Position numbers and translations under genes: made by a program
Part shown: piece after piece, positions 6,165 to 11,601 of the stretch
Numbering within the stretch: position 1 is the stretch's first letter
Layout of the letters: every line of letters begins with the position of its first letter
The notes under the pieces: model-generated
Seen by the model: the letters and a program-made list of their open reading frames with translations, nothing else
The model's database searches: none
What the model was told of the DNA's origin: nothing
NCBI GenBank assembly: GCA_002317385.1
Contig: DCJH01000006.1
Span: forward strand, 107,857-119,457
Origin: Prevotella sp. UBA1705
Lineage (GTDB): Bacteria > Bacteroidota > Bacteroidia > Bacteroidales > Bacteroidaceae
Length of the DNA: 11,601 nucleotides
Reading direction: 5' to 3'

Positions 6165-7142
6165 ATGGATTACTTATCGATCATCAAGCAACCTATCAAT
6201 TCTGATCTGGAAGATTTTATTGACCTGTTTAATAAGTCTTTATCGCATTCAGACGGACTCTTGGGACACGCTTTGGAGCATATCCGACAGCGTGCCGGGA
6301 AGCGCATGCGCCCGATGCTGATCTTGCTGATGGCCAAGAATTTCGGTGAAGTTTCGGCCTCCACGCTGCATGGCGCGGTGGGTCTCGAACTGCTTCACAC
6401 GGCCTCCTTGGTGCATGATGACGTGGTGGATGAGAGCTCGGAGCGGCGCGGACAGAAGTCTGTCAATGCGGAATACAATAACAAAGTGGCGGTGCTTGTG
6501 GGCGACTACATCCTCTCGACCTCACTCCTTCATGTGAGCTATACGCACTCAGAGGATATCGTGCGACACCTGGCGGAGCTCGGACGGACGCTCTCCAACG
6601 GCGAGATTTTGCAGCTCTCCAACATCCAGAACACCGAAATCTCTGAACAGATATACTATCAGGTCATCAAGCAGAAGACCGCAGCGCTCTTCGAATCGTG
6701 TGCCGCGGTGGGTGCTCTGTCGGCTGGAGCCTCGGAGTGCGACATCGAAGCGGCCAAGAAATTCGGCCAGAACATCGGAATTATCTTCCAGATTCGCGAC
6801 GATATCTTCGACTATTACGACAAGTCGGACATCGGCAAGCCCACCGGAAATGATATGGCTGAGGGCAAGTTGACGCTTCCGGTGATCCACGCCCTCAACG
6901 CCACGGGCGATGAGGAGATGCGCAATCTGGCGCTCAAGGTGAAGCGGGGCACCGTCAGCAACGATGAAATCGCGCGTTTGGTGAGCTTCACCAAGGCCAA
7001 TGGCGGTATCGAATATGCCGACAAACGTATGTGGGAGTTCCACGCCGACTCTATCAATTTCATTGAAACCAAGGTTCGGGATGAGGCTGTGAAGCGCAGT
7101 CTGCGGGCTTATCTCGACTATGTCATAGAGCGGAAGCTGTAG
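6165..7142 (+). CDS. trans-Polyprenyl diphosphate synthase (octaprenyl/solanesyl type)
   Basis: This 325-residue cytosolic enzyme adds isopentenyl diphosphate units head-to-tail to an allylic primer to make the long all-trans chain of quinones; in this phylum that means the menaquinone side chain. The first Asp-rich motif is HDDVVDESSERRG (D85, D86, D89), preceded by LLHTASLV. The second is RDDIFDYYD (D212, D213, D216), followed by GKPTGNDMAEGKLTLP. The GKRMRP loop (45-50) binds the homoallylic substrate. The wording around the first motif is very like E. coli IspB, and the small residue (A80) five positions before DDxxD suits a long-chain product. The exact chain length cannot be read from sequence. 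The gene is alone in its operon as far as visible, divergent from polA, and read from a good local promoter. Confidence 0.93.
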   Translation: MDYLSIIKQPINSDLEDFIDLFNKSLSHSDGLLGHALEHIRQRAGKRMRPMLILLMAKNFGEVSASTLHGAVGLELLHTASLVHDDVVDESSERRGQKSVNAEYNNKVAVLVGDYILSTSLLHVSYTHSEDIVRHLAELGRTLSNGEILQLSNIQNTEISEQIYYQVIKQKTAALFESCAAVGALSAGASECDIEAAKKFGQNIGIIFQIRDDIFDYYDKSDIGKPTGNDMAEGKLTLPVIHALNATGDEEMRNLALKVKRGTVSNDEIARLVSFTKANGGIEYADKRMWEFHADSINFIETKVRDEAVKRSLRAYLDYVIERKL

Positions 7143-7162
7143 GGCCTTTCACAAAGGCCTAA

Positions 7163-7213
7163 GGCCTCCCCAAGCCCCTACGACCGCGTCTACAAGTCCC
7201 TCCGAAGGAGAGG
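7163..7213 (-). repeat. Interspersed G/C-rich palindromic repeat, degenerate inverted copy
   Basis: Read on the minus strand it contains CTCCTTCGGAGGGACTTG and then GGGGCTTGGGGAGGCC, the two halves of the repeat seen intact at 7450-7482. They are separated here by a short unrelated stretch. Confidence 0.5.
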
Positions 7214-7316
7214 ATGTCGGATTACCGGGATAAACAAGTGGGAACTGGCTTTAGACTAATATTCATTCAATAGCTTTATTTGTAAAACTGCAGCCTCATT
7301 TTGTGGCTTAGAGTAC

Positions 7317-7350
7317 CTTACAATCCCTTCTCGGAAGGGTTTGGAAGGCC
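7317..7350 (+). repeat. Interspersed palindromic repeat, divergent copy
   Basis: TTACAATCCCTTCTCGGAAGGG followed by TTTGGAAGGC mirrors, position by position, the copy at 7450-7482 (same TTACAA lead-in, small palindrome around TTCGG, then CTTGGGGAGGC). Confidence 0.6.
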
Positions 7351-7361
7351 CCAAAACAATA

Positions 7362-7398
7362 CATCCCCGTCGAAATCTTTCGGTGGGGATGCTTTATT
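7362..7398. terminator. Bidirectional intrinsic terminator between convergent genes
   Basis: CATCCCC (7362-7368) pairs with GGGGATG (7385-7391). The helix continues inward through GTCGAAA/TTTCGGT (two G-T wobbles) to a four-base loop, about 14 bp in all. On the plus strand CTTTATTTA follows; on the minus strand TATTGTTTT follows. It can therefore serve the polyprenyl synthase gene and deoC alike. Confidence 0.75.
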
Positions 7399-7449
7399 TA
7401 GGTACTATTGTCGTCCATGTGCTTCCTCATTCTACCCTTGAAGGTAACT

Positions 7450-7482
7450 TACAACCCCTCCTTCGGAGGGGCTTGGGGAGGC
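7450..7482 (+). repeat. Interspersed palindromic repeat, best copy
   Basis: CCCCTCCTTCGGAGGGG is a perfect 6-bp-plus palindrome around TTCG, followed by CTTGGGGAGGC and preceded by TTACAA. The same design occurs at 7317-7350, inverted at 7163-7213, and at 9309-9350, always between genes. It belongs to a class of G/C-rich spacer repeats familiar in Bacteroidota. Confidence 0.75.
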
Positions 7483-7522
7483 ACCTTGTGGGGCTTGGGT
7501 CGGCACTTCGTGGGGGATTAGA

Positions 7523-7539
7523 AAGGCGCTGCGCGCCTT
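7523..7539 (-). terminator. Short stem-loop just after deoC
   Basis: On the minus strand AAGGCGC-GCA-GCGCCTT forms a 7-bp stem eight bases past the deoC stop codon, followed only by TCTAATC. The weak U-tract makes it a possible terminator or mRNA-end-stabilising stem. Confidence 0.45.
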
Positions 7540-7547
7540 GCGTCGGC

Positions 7548-8519
7548 TTAATACCACTTCGTCTCTTTCCCTGTAATCTCGCTGATGAGCAGGTTGGTGA
7601 GGCGACTGGTGCCCAGGCGCAGCCACTTGTTGGTGAGCCACTGCTCGCCCAGCACCTCTTTAACGATGGTATAGAGCGTCACTGCGTCCATCACGGTGTT
7701 GATTCCACCGGCAGGCTTGATGCCCACCTGGATGCCTGTCTGGTCGTAATACTCCTTGATGGCCTGGCACATCACATAGACATCCTCGGGCGTAGAGCCG
7801 TATTTGTCTTTGCCGGTAGAGGTCTTGATGTAGTCGGCACCTGCATACATCGACAGCAGAGAAGCCTTCTTCACGTTGGAGAAGCCGCCCAGGAGGCAGT
7901 TCTCGAGAATCACTTTCAGGTCTACAGAGCCGCAGGTCTGCTTCAATTCGCTAATCTCGTCGCACACACTCTCATAGTCTCCATCGAGGAATTTGCCCAC
8001 AGGAAGCACGATATCCACGTTTGTGGCGCCGTCTTTGATAGCCAGTGCTGTCTCGGCCACCTTCACCTCGGGGAACGTCTGAGACGTGGGGAAATTGCCG
8101 GAAACCACGGCAATCTCTACGCCGTCTACCTCCAGGCTGTTGCTCACGATGCCTGCGAAGTTGGGATAGACGCAGATAGTGGCCACGTGGGGCAGGTCGG
8201 GGTAGGCCGAGTCAAACTTGTTCACCTTCTCGGTCATGGCCAGAATAGCCTCGTCGTTGTCCGTGGTGTGGAGCGAGGTGAGCTCTACGCTACCCAGAAG
8301 AAACTTCTTCACCTCTACGGTATCGTTCTCGGGCACCTTCTCCATGATGAGTTTCTTCACGGCGTCGCGCACCTGAGCGTCGTCCACCTCACAGTTATAC
8401 TTGCTCAGCATCTGCTGATACTTGTCTGTCTCCTGCCCGTTAGCGTTGCGCTGGGCCTCTACCTGAGCCTTCAGTCCCTGCTGATTGTTGCTCGGTTCAA
8501 TGTCTTTTGTGTAAGCCAT
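7548..8519 (-). CDS. deoC: Deoxyribose-phosphate aldolase
   Basis: This is a 323-residue cytosolic TIM-barrel aldolase that splits 2-deoxyribose 5-phosphate into acetaldehyde and glyceraldehyde 3-phosphate, the last step of deoxynucleoside breakdown. Class I signatures are present: NVDIVLPVG with D169 (equivalent to E. coli D102), LKVILEN, and ADYIKTSTGK with K232 as the Schiff-base lysine. VGIKPAGGI supplies the second lysine, K268. RLGTS near the C-terminus supplies the phosphate-binding part. It is about 60 residues longer than the 259-residue E. coli enzyme; the extra length is mainly a polar N-terminal segment (about 1-45), as in the longer form common in Bacteroidota. It starts at the ATG at 8519, 24 nt after the MazG-type gene, and is the last gene of the cluster. 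Confidence 0.95.
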   Translation of the reverse strand: MAYTKDIEPSNNQQGLKAQVEAQRNANGQETDKYQQMLSKYNCEVDDAQVRDAVKKLIMEKVPENDTVEVKKFLLGSVELTSLHTTDNDEAILAMTEKVNKFDSAYPDLPHVATICVYPNFAGIVSNSLEVDGVEIAVVSGNFPTSQTFPEVKVAETALAIKDGATNVDIVLPVGKFLDGDYESVCDEISELKQTCGSVDLKVILENCLLGGFSNVKKASLLSMYAGADYIKTSTGKDKYGSTPEDVYVMCQAIKEYYDQTGIQVGIKPAGGINTVMDAVTLYTIVKEVLGEQWLTNKWLRLGTSRLTNLLISEITGKETKWY

Positions 8520-8543
8520 AATGATATGATTAAAAGTTAGTGA

Positions 8544-8870
8544 TTATATTTTCAGTTTGGGATTGTTCTTGTGTCGCGAAGCGTCGCGGCGGGTCTTCTT
8601 CTCGATACTCTTCCTCAGCTCCTCGGTGAGGTCTACTCCTGTCTGGTTGGCCAGGCAGCAGAGCACCCACAGGATGTCGGCCATCTCCTCGCCCACATTG
8701 TCTTTCTCGCCCTCCTTGAAGCTTTGATCGCCATATTTTCGGGCCATCACGCGGGCCAGTTCGCCCACTTCCTCGGTGAGCACGGCCATGTTGGTGAGCT
8801 CAGAGAAATATCTCACGCCAACAGATTTAATCCATTGGTCCACCGTCTCTTGTGCTTCCTTGATTGTCAT
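8544..8870 (-). CDS. MazG-type nucleotide pyrophosphohydrolase
   Basis: A 108-residue single-domain member of the all-alpha NTP pyrophosphohydrolase superfamily, which converts (d)NTPs to (d)NMP plus pyrophosphate, often to remove aberrant nucleotides. The magnesium-binding ExxE...ExxD signature is clear: E34/E37 in LTEEVGELAR and E62/D65 in VGEEMADILWVL, 24 residues apart. Only one MazG domain is present, so this is not the two-domain MazG of E. coli; the substrate range is unknown. The C-terminus (KKTRRDASRHKNNPKL) is basic. It is 44 nt downstream of the small membrane protein gene and 24 nt upstream of deoC, so a nucleotide clean-up/salvage role within one transcript is reasonable. Confidence 0.9.
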   Translation of the reverse strand: MTIKEAQETVDQWIKSVGVRYFSELTNMAVLTEEVGELARVMARKYGDQSFKEGEKDNVGEEMADILWVLCCLANQTGVDLTEELRKSIEKKTRRDASRHKNNPKLKI

Positions 8871-8914
8871 TTTTCCATTGTTTAAGATGTGAGAATGGGG
8901 CCTCGCCCATGGAT

Positions 8915-9196
8915 TCAGGATATCAGTCCCACGGCTTCTGCTATCAGCAGGAGCGTGGCAGTGCCGACAAGGATGGTCAATATCCAGAACTGCCTGTCCT
9001 TTTTGCGTCCGAGAACAAGTGTGGTGAGGATTTTCAGCACGAATGCCCCGTAGAGTATGCCCAAGGTCCAGTTGCGCAGTGGGGAGTCGTAATAGGGTTT
9101 CCCCATCACGAGTCGCGCGATGATGTGGGTAATAACACTTAGGGCAATGACACCGTTGATGATTCTATCCCATAAGATAATGTTCTTGTTTTCCAT
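8915..9196 (-). CDS. Small three-helix membrane protein of unknown function
   Basis: A 93-residue protein with predicted membrane segments at about 12-31, 44-63 and 70-92, separated by short polar loops (MGKPYYDSPLRNW and GRKKDRQF). The positive loop GRKKDR between helices 2 and 3 suggests that this loop faces the cytoplasm. There is no signal peptide and no motif that I recognise. Length, hydrophobic pattern and clean co-directional spacing (44 nt before the MazG-type gene) support a real gene. The 164-nt gap to dtd upstream contains a palindromic repeat, so it may be an addition to an older dtd - MazG - deoC order. Confidence 0.75.
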   Translation of the reverse strand: MENKNIILWDRIINGVIALSVITHIIARLVMGKPYYDSPLRNWTLGILYGAFVLKILTTLVLGRKKDRQFWILTILVGTATLLLIAEAVGLIS

Positions 9197-9308
9197 GAGT
9201 TTGATATGATACGGGTCAAATATGGATGATATATCTTTCTTTTGTTTCTATCTATTCATACGGCAGTTTCATGCGCTTGCTGGCATCGCTCCTCCTTCTT
9301 CTTGTCGC

Positions 9309-9350
9309 ATTTTACTCCCTCCCTTCGGGGGAGGGGCTGGGGGAGAGGCA
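9309..9350 (+). repeat. Interspersed palindromic repeat in the dtd / membrane-protein gap
   Basis: CTCCCTCCCTTCGGGGGAGG followed by GGCTGGGGGAGAGGC has the same layout as the copy at 7450-7482: pyrimidine arm, TTCGG loop, purine arm, then a CTTGGGGAGGC-like tail. It occupies most of the interesting part of the 164-bp gap at 9197-9360. Confidence 0.6.
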
Positions 9351-9360
9351 TCTTTCTTGC

Positions 9361-9813
9361 CTATTCCTTCCTCTTGGTATCCATGCAAATGGTCACCGGA
9401 CCGTCGTTGAGCAGCTCCACTTTCATGTCAGCGCCAAACTCACCCGTGCCTACTCGTTTCCCCATGGCCTCGCTCAGCGCCTCGCAGAAGCGCTCGTAGA
9501 GGGGTATGGAGATATGGTGCGGCGCAGCTTTGATCCAGCTGGGGCGATTGCCTTTCTTGTAGCTCGCCATCAGGGTGAATTGAGACACCACGATGATGTC
9601 GCCGCCCACATCCTGAATGCTGAGGTTCATCACGCCGTTCTCGTCGTCGAACACCCTCAGCCCAACCACCTTTTTCACCAACCAATCGATGTCTTCCTCC
9701 GTGTCGTCCTCACCGATTCCCAGCAAAATGAGGTAGCCTTTTCCGATGGCCGACTTCACATTCCCTTCGATCGTAACCGATGCACGACTAACCCTTTGGA
9801 TGACGATTTTCAT
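9361..9813 (-). CDS. dtd: D-aminoacyl-tRNA deacylase
   Basis: This 150-residue protein is full length for the family (about 145-150). It hydrolyses D-amino acids, and mischarged glycine, from tRNA in the cytosol, so protecting translation. Both active-site signatures are intact: SQFTLMA at 77-83 and the NDGPVT cross-subunit Gly-Pro loop at 136-141. The opening MKIVIQRVSRASVTIEG is characteristic. The ATG at 9813 lies about 35 bp downstream of a good promoter. It is the first gene of a minus-strand series with the membrane protein, MazG-type protein and deoC. The gap of 164 nt to the next gene leaves open whether all four share one transcript. Confidence 0.96.
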   Translation of the reverse strand: MKIVIQRVSRASVTIEGNVKSAIGKGYLILLGIGEDDTEEDIDWLVKKVVGLRVFDDENGVMNLSIQDVGGDIIVVSQFTLMASYKKGNRPSWIKAAPHHISIPLYERFCEALSEAMGKRVGTGEFGADMKVELLNDGPVTICMDTKRKE

Positions 9814-9848
9814 TGGTTTCTTGGTATTTATTCTCAGAAATTATCCCG

Positions 9849-9879
9849 CAAAGTTAATCAAAACCTATCGTTTTTCCAA
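9849..9879 (-). promoter_or_regulatory. Bacteroidota-type promoter of dtd
   Basis: On the minus strand TTG (9879-9877), 20 bp, then TAACTTTG (9856-9849) is an exact match to the TTG / TAnnTTTG layout. Predicted transcription start is near 9842, giving a leader of about 30 nt. This is the clearest promoter in the window. Confidence 0.7.
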
Positions 9880-10802
9880 CGATTCCCTCTCTTTTTATCT
9901 ATTTTGAGGCAGTATGGGGTGGGGAATACCTGGTTTCTCATGGATTTTCAGTCCCTTTTCCTTGATTTTATTCTCTATATTTCATTGTCGGTTTCCCATA
10001 TTCTTTGTCTACACAAAACACAAAAATTTCACAGGTTCTTATCCTATTGCATTCTCCTTTTCGGCCATCTCAGATGGCCCGAACACTCAGAATCTTGTGC
10101 TCTCTCACCCTTTCCACACTCGCAGTGCTCCCATTGTTTTCCTTAAAATCAACCTCTTGGCAGGGACATGCCCCGTGCATGTCTGCACCGCCGCATGGCA
10201 GCTCTATCTTCTTGCTCCTCCTTTCTCGCTACGAGTGCCAGCTCTCTCCGTGCCCTCCACCATCGATGGCTTCTATCATCTGCGCCAGCCTCTGTGCCCT
10301 CTGTGTCCTCCGTGTGAGAAAAATACACCCTCTGCGTGATATTAAATTTCCCTCTGCGTGATGCAAAACCCTCCTATCAACAAAGACAACTCCTCTCTAT
10401 TTTTCCTCCTACAACTCCCAATCGGTGTAAGATTTATTCCTCATCATTTTTTCTCCAACCAGCTCTCTATCCTCCTCAAAACCATCTAAAAACTCCGTTT
10501 TCGGCCTCATGTTCTGCACATCTCGCCCTTCTCGCATTGCGATAAGGTAGTAATCGTATCGCCATCTCTACCTTTTCTCCTTGCCATTTGGCCCTTTTCT
10601 CCTCGCGTTTAGCACCTAATCGTCTCTTGTTTTCCTCCTTAATTCTCCAAAATAAGTATCTGTTGATTTCTAAATCCCTGGTTATCAGTTCTTTACAAAT
10701 TATCTCGTTTTTTCCCAATTTCTCCCTCTCTCATCCTCTATTTCGCAAAAAACCTCCTCTCATTCTCCCTTTTCCTAATTTTTCATCGGTATTTTTCTCT
10801 GG
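9880..10802. other. ~920-bp non-coding, strand-asymmetric spacer between uvrC and dtd
   Basis: Frames here are short or have unnatural composition on both strands. The plus strand is markedly pyrimidine-rich (many TTTCTCC, CCTCCT and TTTTTCCC runs), so the minus strand is purine-rich with many AGGAGG-like strings. Perfect short hairpins occur at 10063-10079 (GGCCATC/GATGGCC) and 10165-10183 (GACATGC/GCATGTC), neither followed by a T-run. A CCTCTGTG repeat cluster lies at 10289-10362. Minus-strand reading around 10476-10718 gives an 80-codon Lys/Glu/Arg-rich frame, which I take as a composition effect or gene ruin. I see no terminator right after uvrC. Confidence 0.6.
10289..10362. repeat. CCTCTGTG-type short tandem repeats
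   Basis: Three adjoining 9-bp units (CCTCTGTGC, CCTCTGTGT, CCTCCGTGT) span about 10289-10315. Two exact 13-bp copies of CCCTCTGCGTGAT follow at 10328-10340 and 10350-10362, 22 bp apart. Read on the other strand this is the CACAGAGGACACAGAGG type of spacer sequence seen between genes in many bacteria; its function is unknown. Confidence 0.7.
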
Positions 10803-11601
10803 TTATTCTCCGTCATGGAAATGTGCCCACACTATTTGGGCCTTGCTCTTTCCGATAGTGGTAGCAAGTTCATCGATACCTGCACCCTTGATATTCTTCA
10901 CTGATTTATAGGCCTTTAGCAGCGCCTCCTTGGTCTTCGCACCTATCCCTTTGATGTCGTCGAGCTCCGAGTGCAGGGCATGTTTAGAGCGCTTATCTCT
11001 GTGAAAACTAATGGCATAGCGGTGCACCTCGTCTTGAATCTGCGTCAATACGTGGAACAACTCTGAGTCGTTCTTGAGTCCAATCACCTGCGGAGGCCAC
11101 CCATAGAGCAGCTCATTGGTGCGGTGGCGGTCGTCTTTGGCCAGTCCTGCAATGGGAATCTGCAGCCCAAGCTCGCCCTCTACCACCTCTCTCACCACGT
11201 CCATCTGGCCTTTTCCGCCGTCGGTGATGATGAGGTCGGGCAGGGGAGTGCCCTCTTCCATCATGCGACTGTAGCGCCGCCTCACCACCTCCTGCATCGA
11301 GGCATAGTCGTCCGGGCCTACCACGGTCTTGATATTATACTTCCTATAGTCCTTGCGCGAGGGCTTCATGCCTTTATATACTACACATCCGGCCACGGCG
11401 TCAGTACCAGAGATGTTCGAGTTGTCGAAGCATTCTATCTGATAGGGCAGCTTGGGCAGCCCCAGTTTCACCTGCAGTTCCTTCATCAGTCGGGTCTGTT
11501 TTTGCTCCGGATTCAGCTTCTCGGCCTGTTTCAGTCGGTCGAATTTATACTGTTTTCCGTTCATTTCCGACAACTCTAACAGGTGCTTCTTGTCGCCTCG
11601 C
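10803..11601 (-). CDS. uvrC: UvrABC excinuclease subunit C, C-terminal part (cut by window edge)
   Basis: The frame is open to the right edge (RGDKKHLLELSEMNG, the usual run-in to the second half of UvrC), and 265 of about 600 residues are visible. The RNase H-like nuclease that makes the 5' incision in nucleotide excision repair is present. It comprises FDNSNISGTDAVAGCVVY with the catalytic Asp, YRKYNI, DDYASMQEVVRRRYSR, PDLIITDGGKGQMD and RDEVHRYAISFHR with the conserved His. The tail carries the helix-hairpin-helix DNA-binding domain (DDIKGIGAKTKEALLKAYKS and IKGAGIDELAT). The N-terminal GIY-YIG nuclease and UvrB-binding region lie outside the window. The protein ends at a TAA (10805-10803). 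It is the upstream neighbour of dtd, but about 1 kb of spacer and a separate dtd promoter suggest independent transcription. Confidence 0.96.
   Translation of the reverse strand, partial: RGDKKHLLELSEMNGKQYKFDRLKQAEKLNPEQKQTRLMKELQVKLGLPKLPYQIECFDNSNISGTDAVAGCVVYKGMKPSRKDYRKYNIKTVVGPDDYASMQEVVRRRYSRMMEEGTPLPDLIITDGGKGQMDVVREVVEGELGLQIPIAGLAKDDRHRTNELLYGWPPQVIGLKNDSELFHVLTQIQDEVHRYAISFHRDKRSKHALHSELDDIKGIGAKTKEALLKAYKSVKNIKGAGIDELATTIGKSKAQIVWAHFHDGE

Larger units (their letters stand above)
7143..7547. other. 405-bp convergent intergenic spacer
   Basis: No coding sequence is supported. The spacer opens with a 7-bp hairpin, GGCCTTT/AAAGGCC (7143-7159). It holds three copies of a G/C-rich palindromic repeat, a bidirectional terminator (7362-7398) and a small stem after deoC (7523-7539). 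About 7215-7310 is A/T-rich and I see nothing in it. Confidence 0.7.

Noticed and set aside
7341..8540. Long plus-strand open frame (399 codons) opposite deoC
   Set aside because: It is antisense to deoC, whose catalytic motifs are intact. The His/Leu/Val-rich composition is typical of a shadow frame, and the first part runs through repeats and a terminator.
9226..10146. Plus-strand frame of 306 codons across dtd and the spacer
   Set aside because: It overlaps dtd in antisense, spans a palindromic repeat and the dtd promoter, and resembles no protein in composition.
10476..10718. 80-codon Lys/Glu/Arg-rich minus-strand frame in the uvrC-dtd spacer
   Set aside because: The composition follows from the purine-rich strand, no motif is visible, and there is no clear promoter. 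It could be a gene ruin but is not supportable as a CDS.
1..11601. CRISPR array, rRNA or complete tRNA genes, transposase or integrase genes
   Set aside because: None seen on either strand. The only tRNA-like trace is the partial T-arm at 2261-2273.

Overview
The window looks like chromosomal DNA of a Bacteroidota bacterium, most likely Bacteroidales and Prevotella-like. Three things suggest this: promoters of the TTG / TAnnTTTG type, weak Shine-Dalgarno sites, and the gene order uvrC - dtd - MazG-type - deoC on one strand. It has a conserved housekeeping part (about 3.3-11.6 kb) and an accessory part (about 0-3.3 kb) built around two unrelated-looking acyltransferase-3 membrane proteins.

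Accessory part. Acyltransferase 1 (367-1392, +) is A/T-rich. In front of it is a long, strongly structured leader: a nested hairpin at 148-266. The 3' arm of that hairpin (250-259) can instead pair perfectly with 309-318, forming a stem followed by a T-rich tract. This has the form of an anti-terminator/terminator switch. A 24-bp exact direct repeat brackets the cassette (1-24 and 1540-1563), and the right copy sits in a short remnant of a gene 3' end. Acyltransferase 2 (2280-3292, -) lies 20 nt downstream of polA. A run of ten C residues near its 5' end puts its plausible ATG out of frame with the rest of the gene, so it looks like a phase-variable gene caught OFF. Downstream of it is a second copy of the last 197 codons of polA, about 95% identical in DNA, followed by a strong terminator. 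The picture is of a cassette that inserted at the 3' end of polA and left polA intact with a replaced 3' end.

Housekeeping part. Full-length polA (DNA polymerase I with both exonuclease domains, 3313-6075, -) is divergent from a trans-polyprenyl diphosphate synthase (6165-7142, +). A ~400-bp convergent spacer with a bidirectional terminator and G/C-rich palindromic repeats follows. Then comes a minus-strand cluster, read right to left: uvrC 3' end (window edge), a ~990-bp non-coding spacer, dtd (D-aminoacyl-tRNA deacylase) with a good promoter, a small three-helix membrane protein, a MazG-type nucleotide pyrophosphohydrolase, and deoC (deoxyribose-phosphate aldolase). The cluster combines DNA repair, translation quality control and nucleotide housekeeping.

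The observations most worth checking are the C10 tract, the polA 3'-end duplication, and the switchable leader. Together they suggest a locus that collects regulated surface-polysaccharide acyltransferases. All calls are from reading the sequence; no database search was run.
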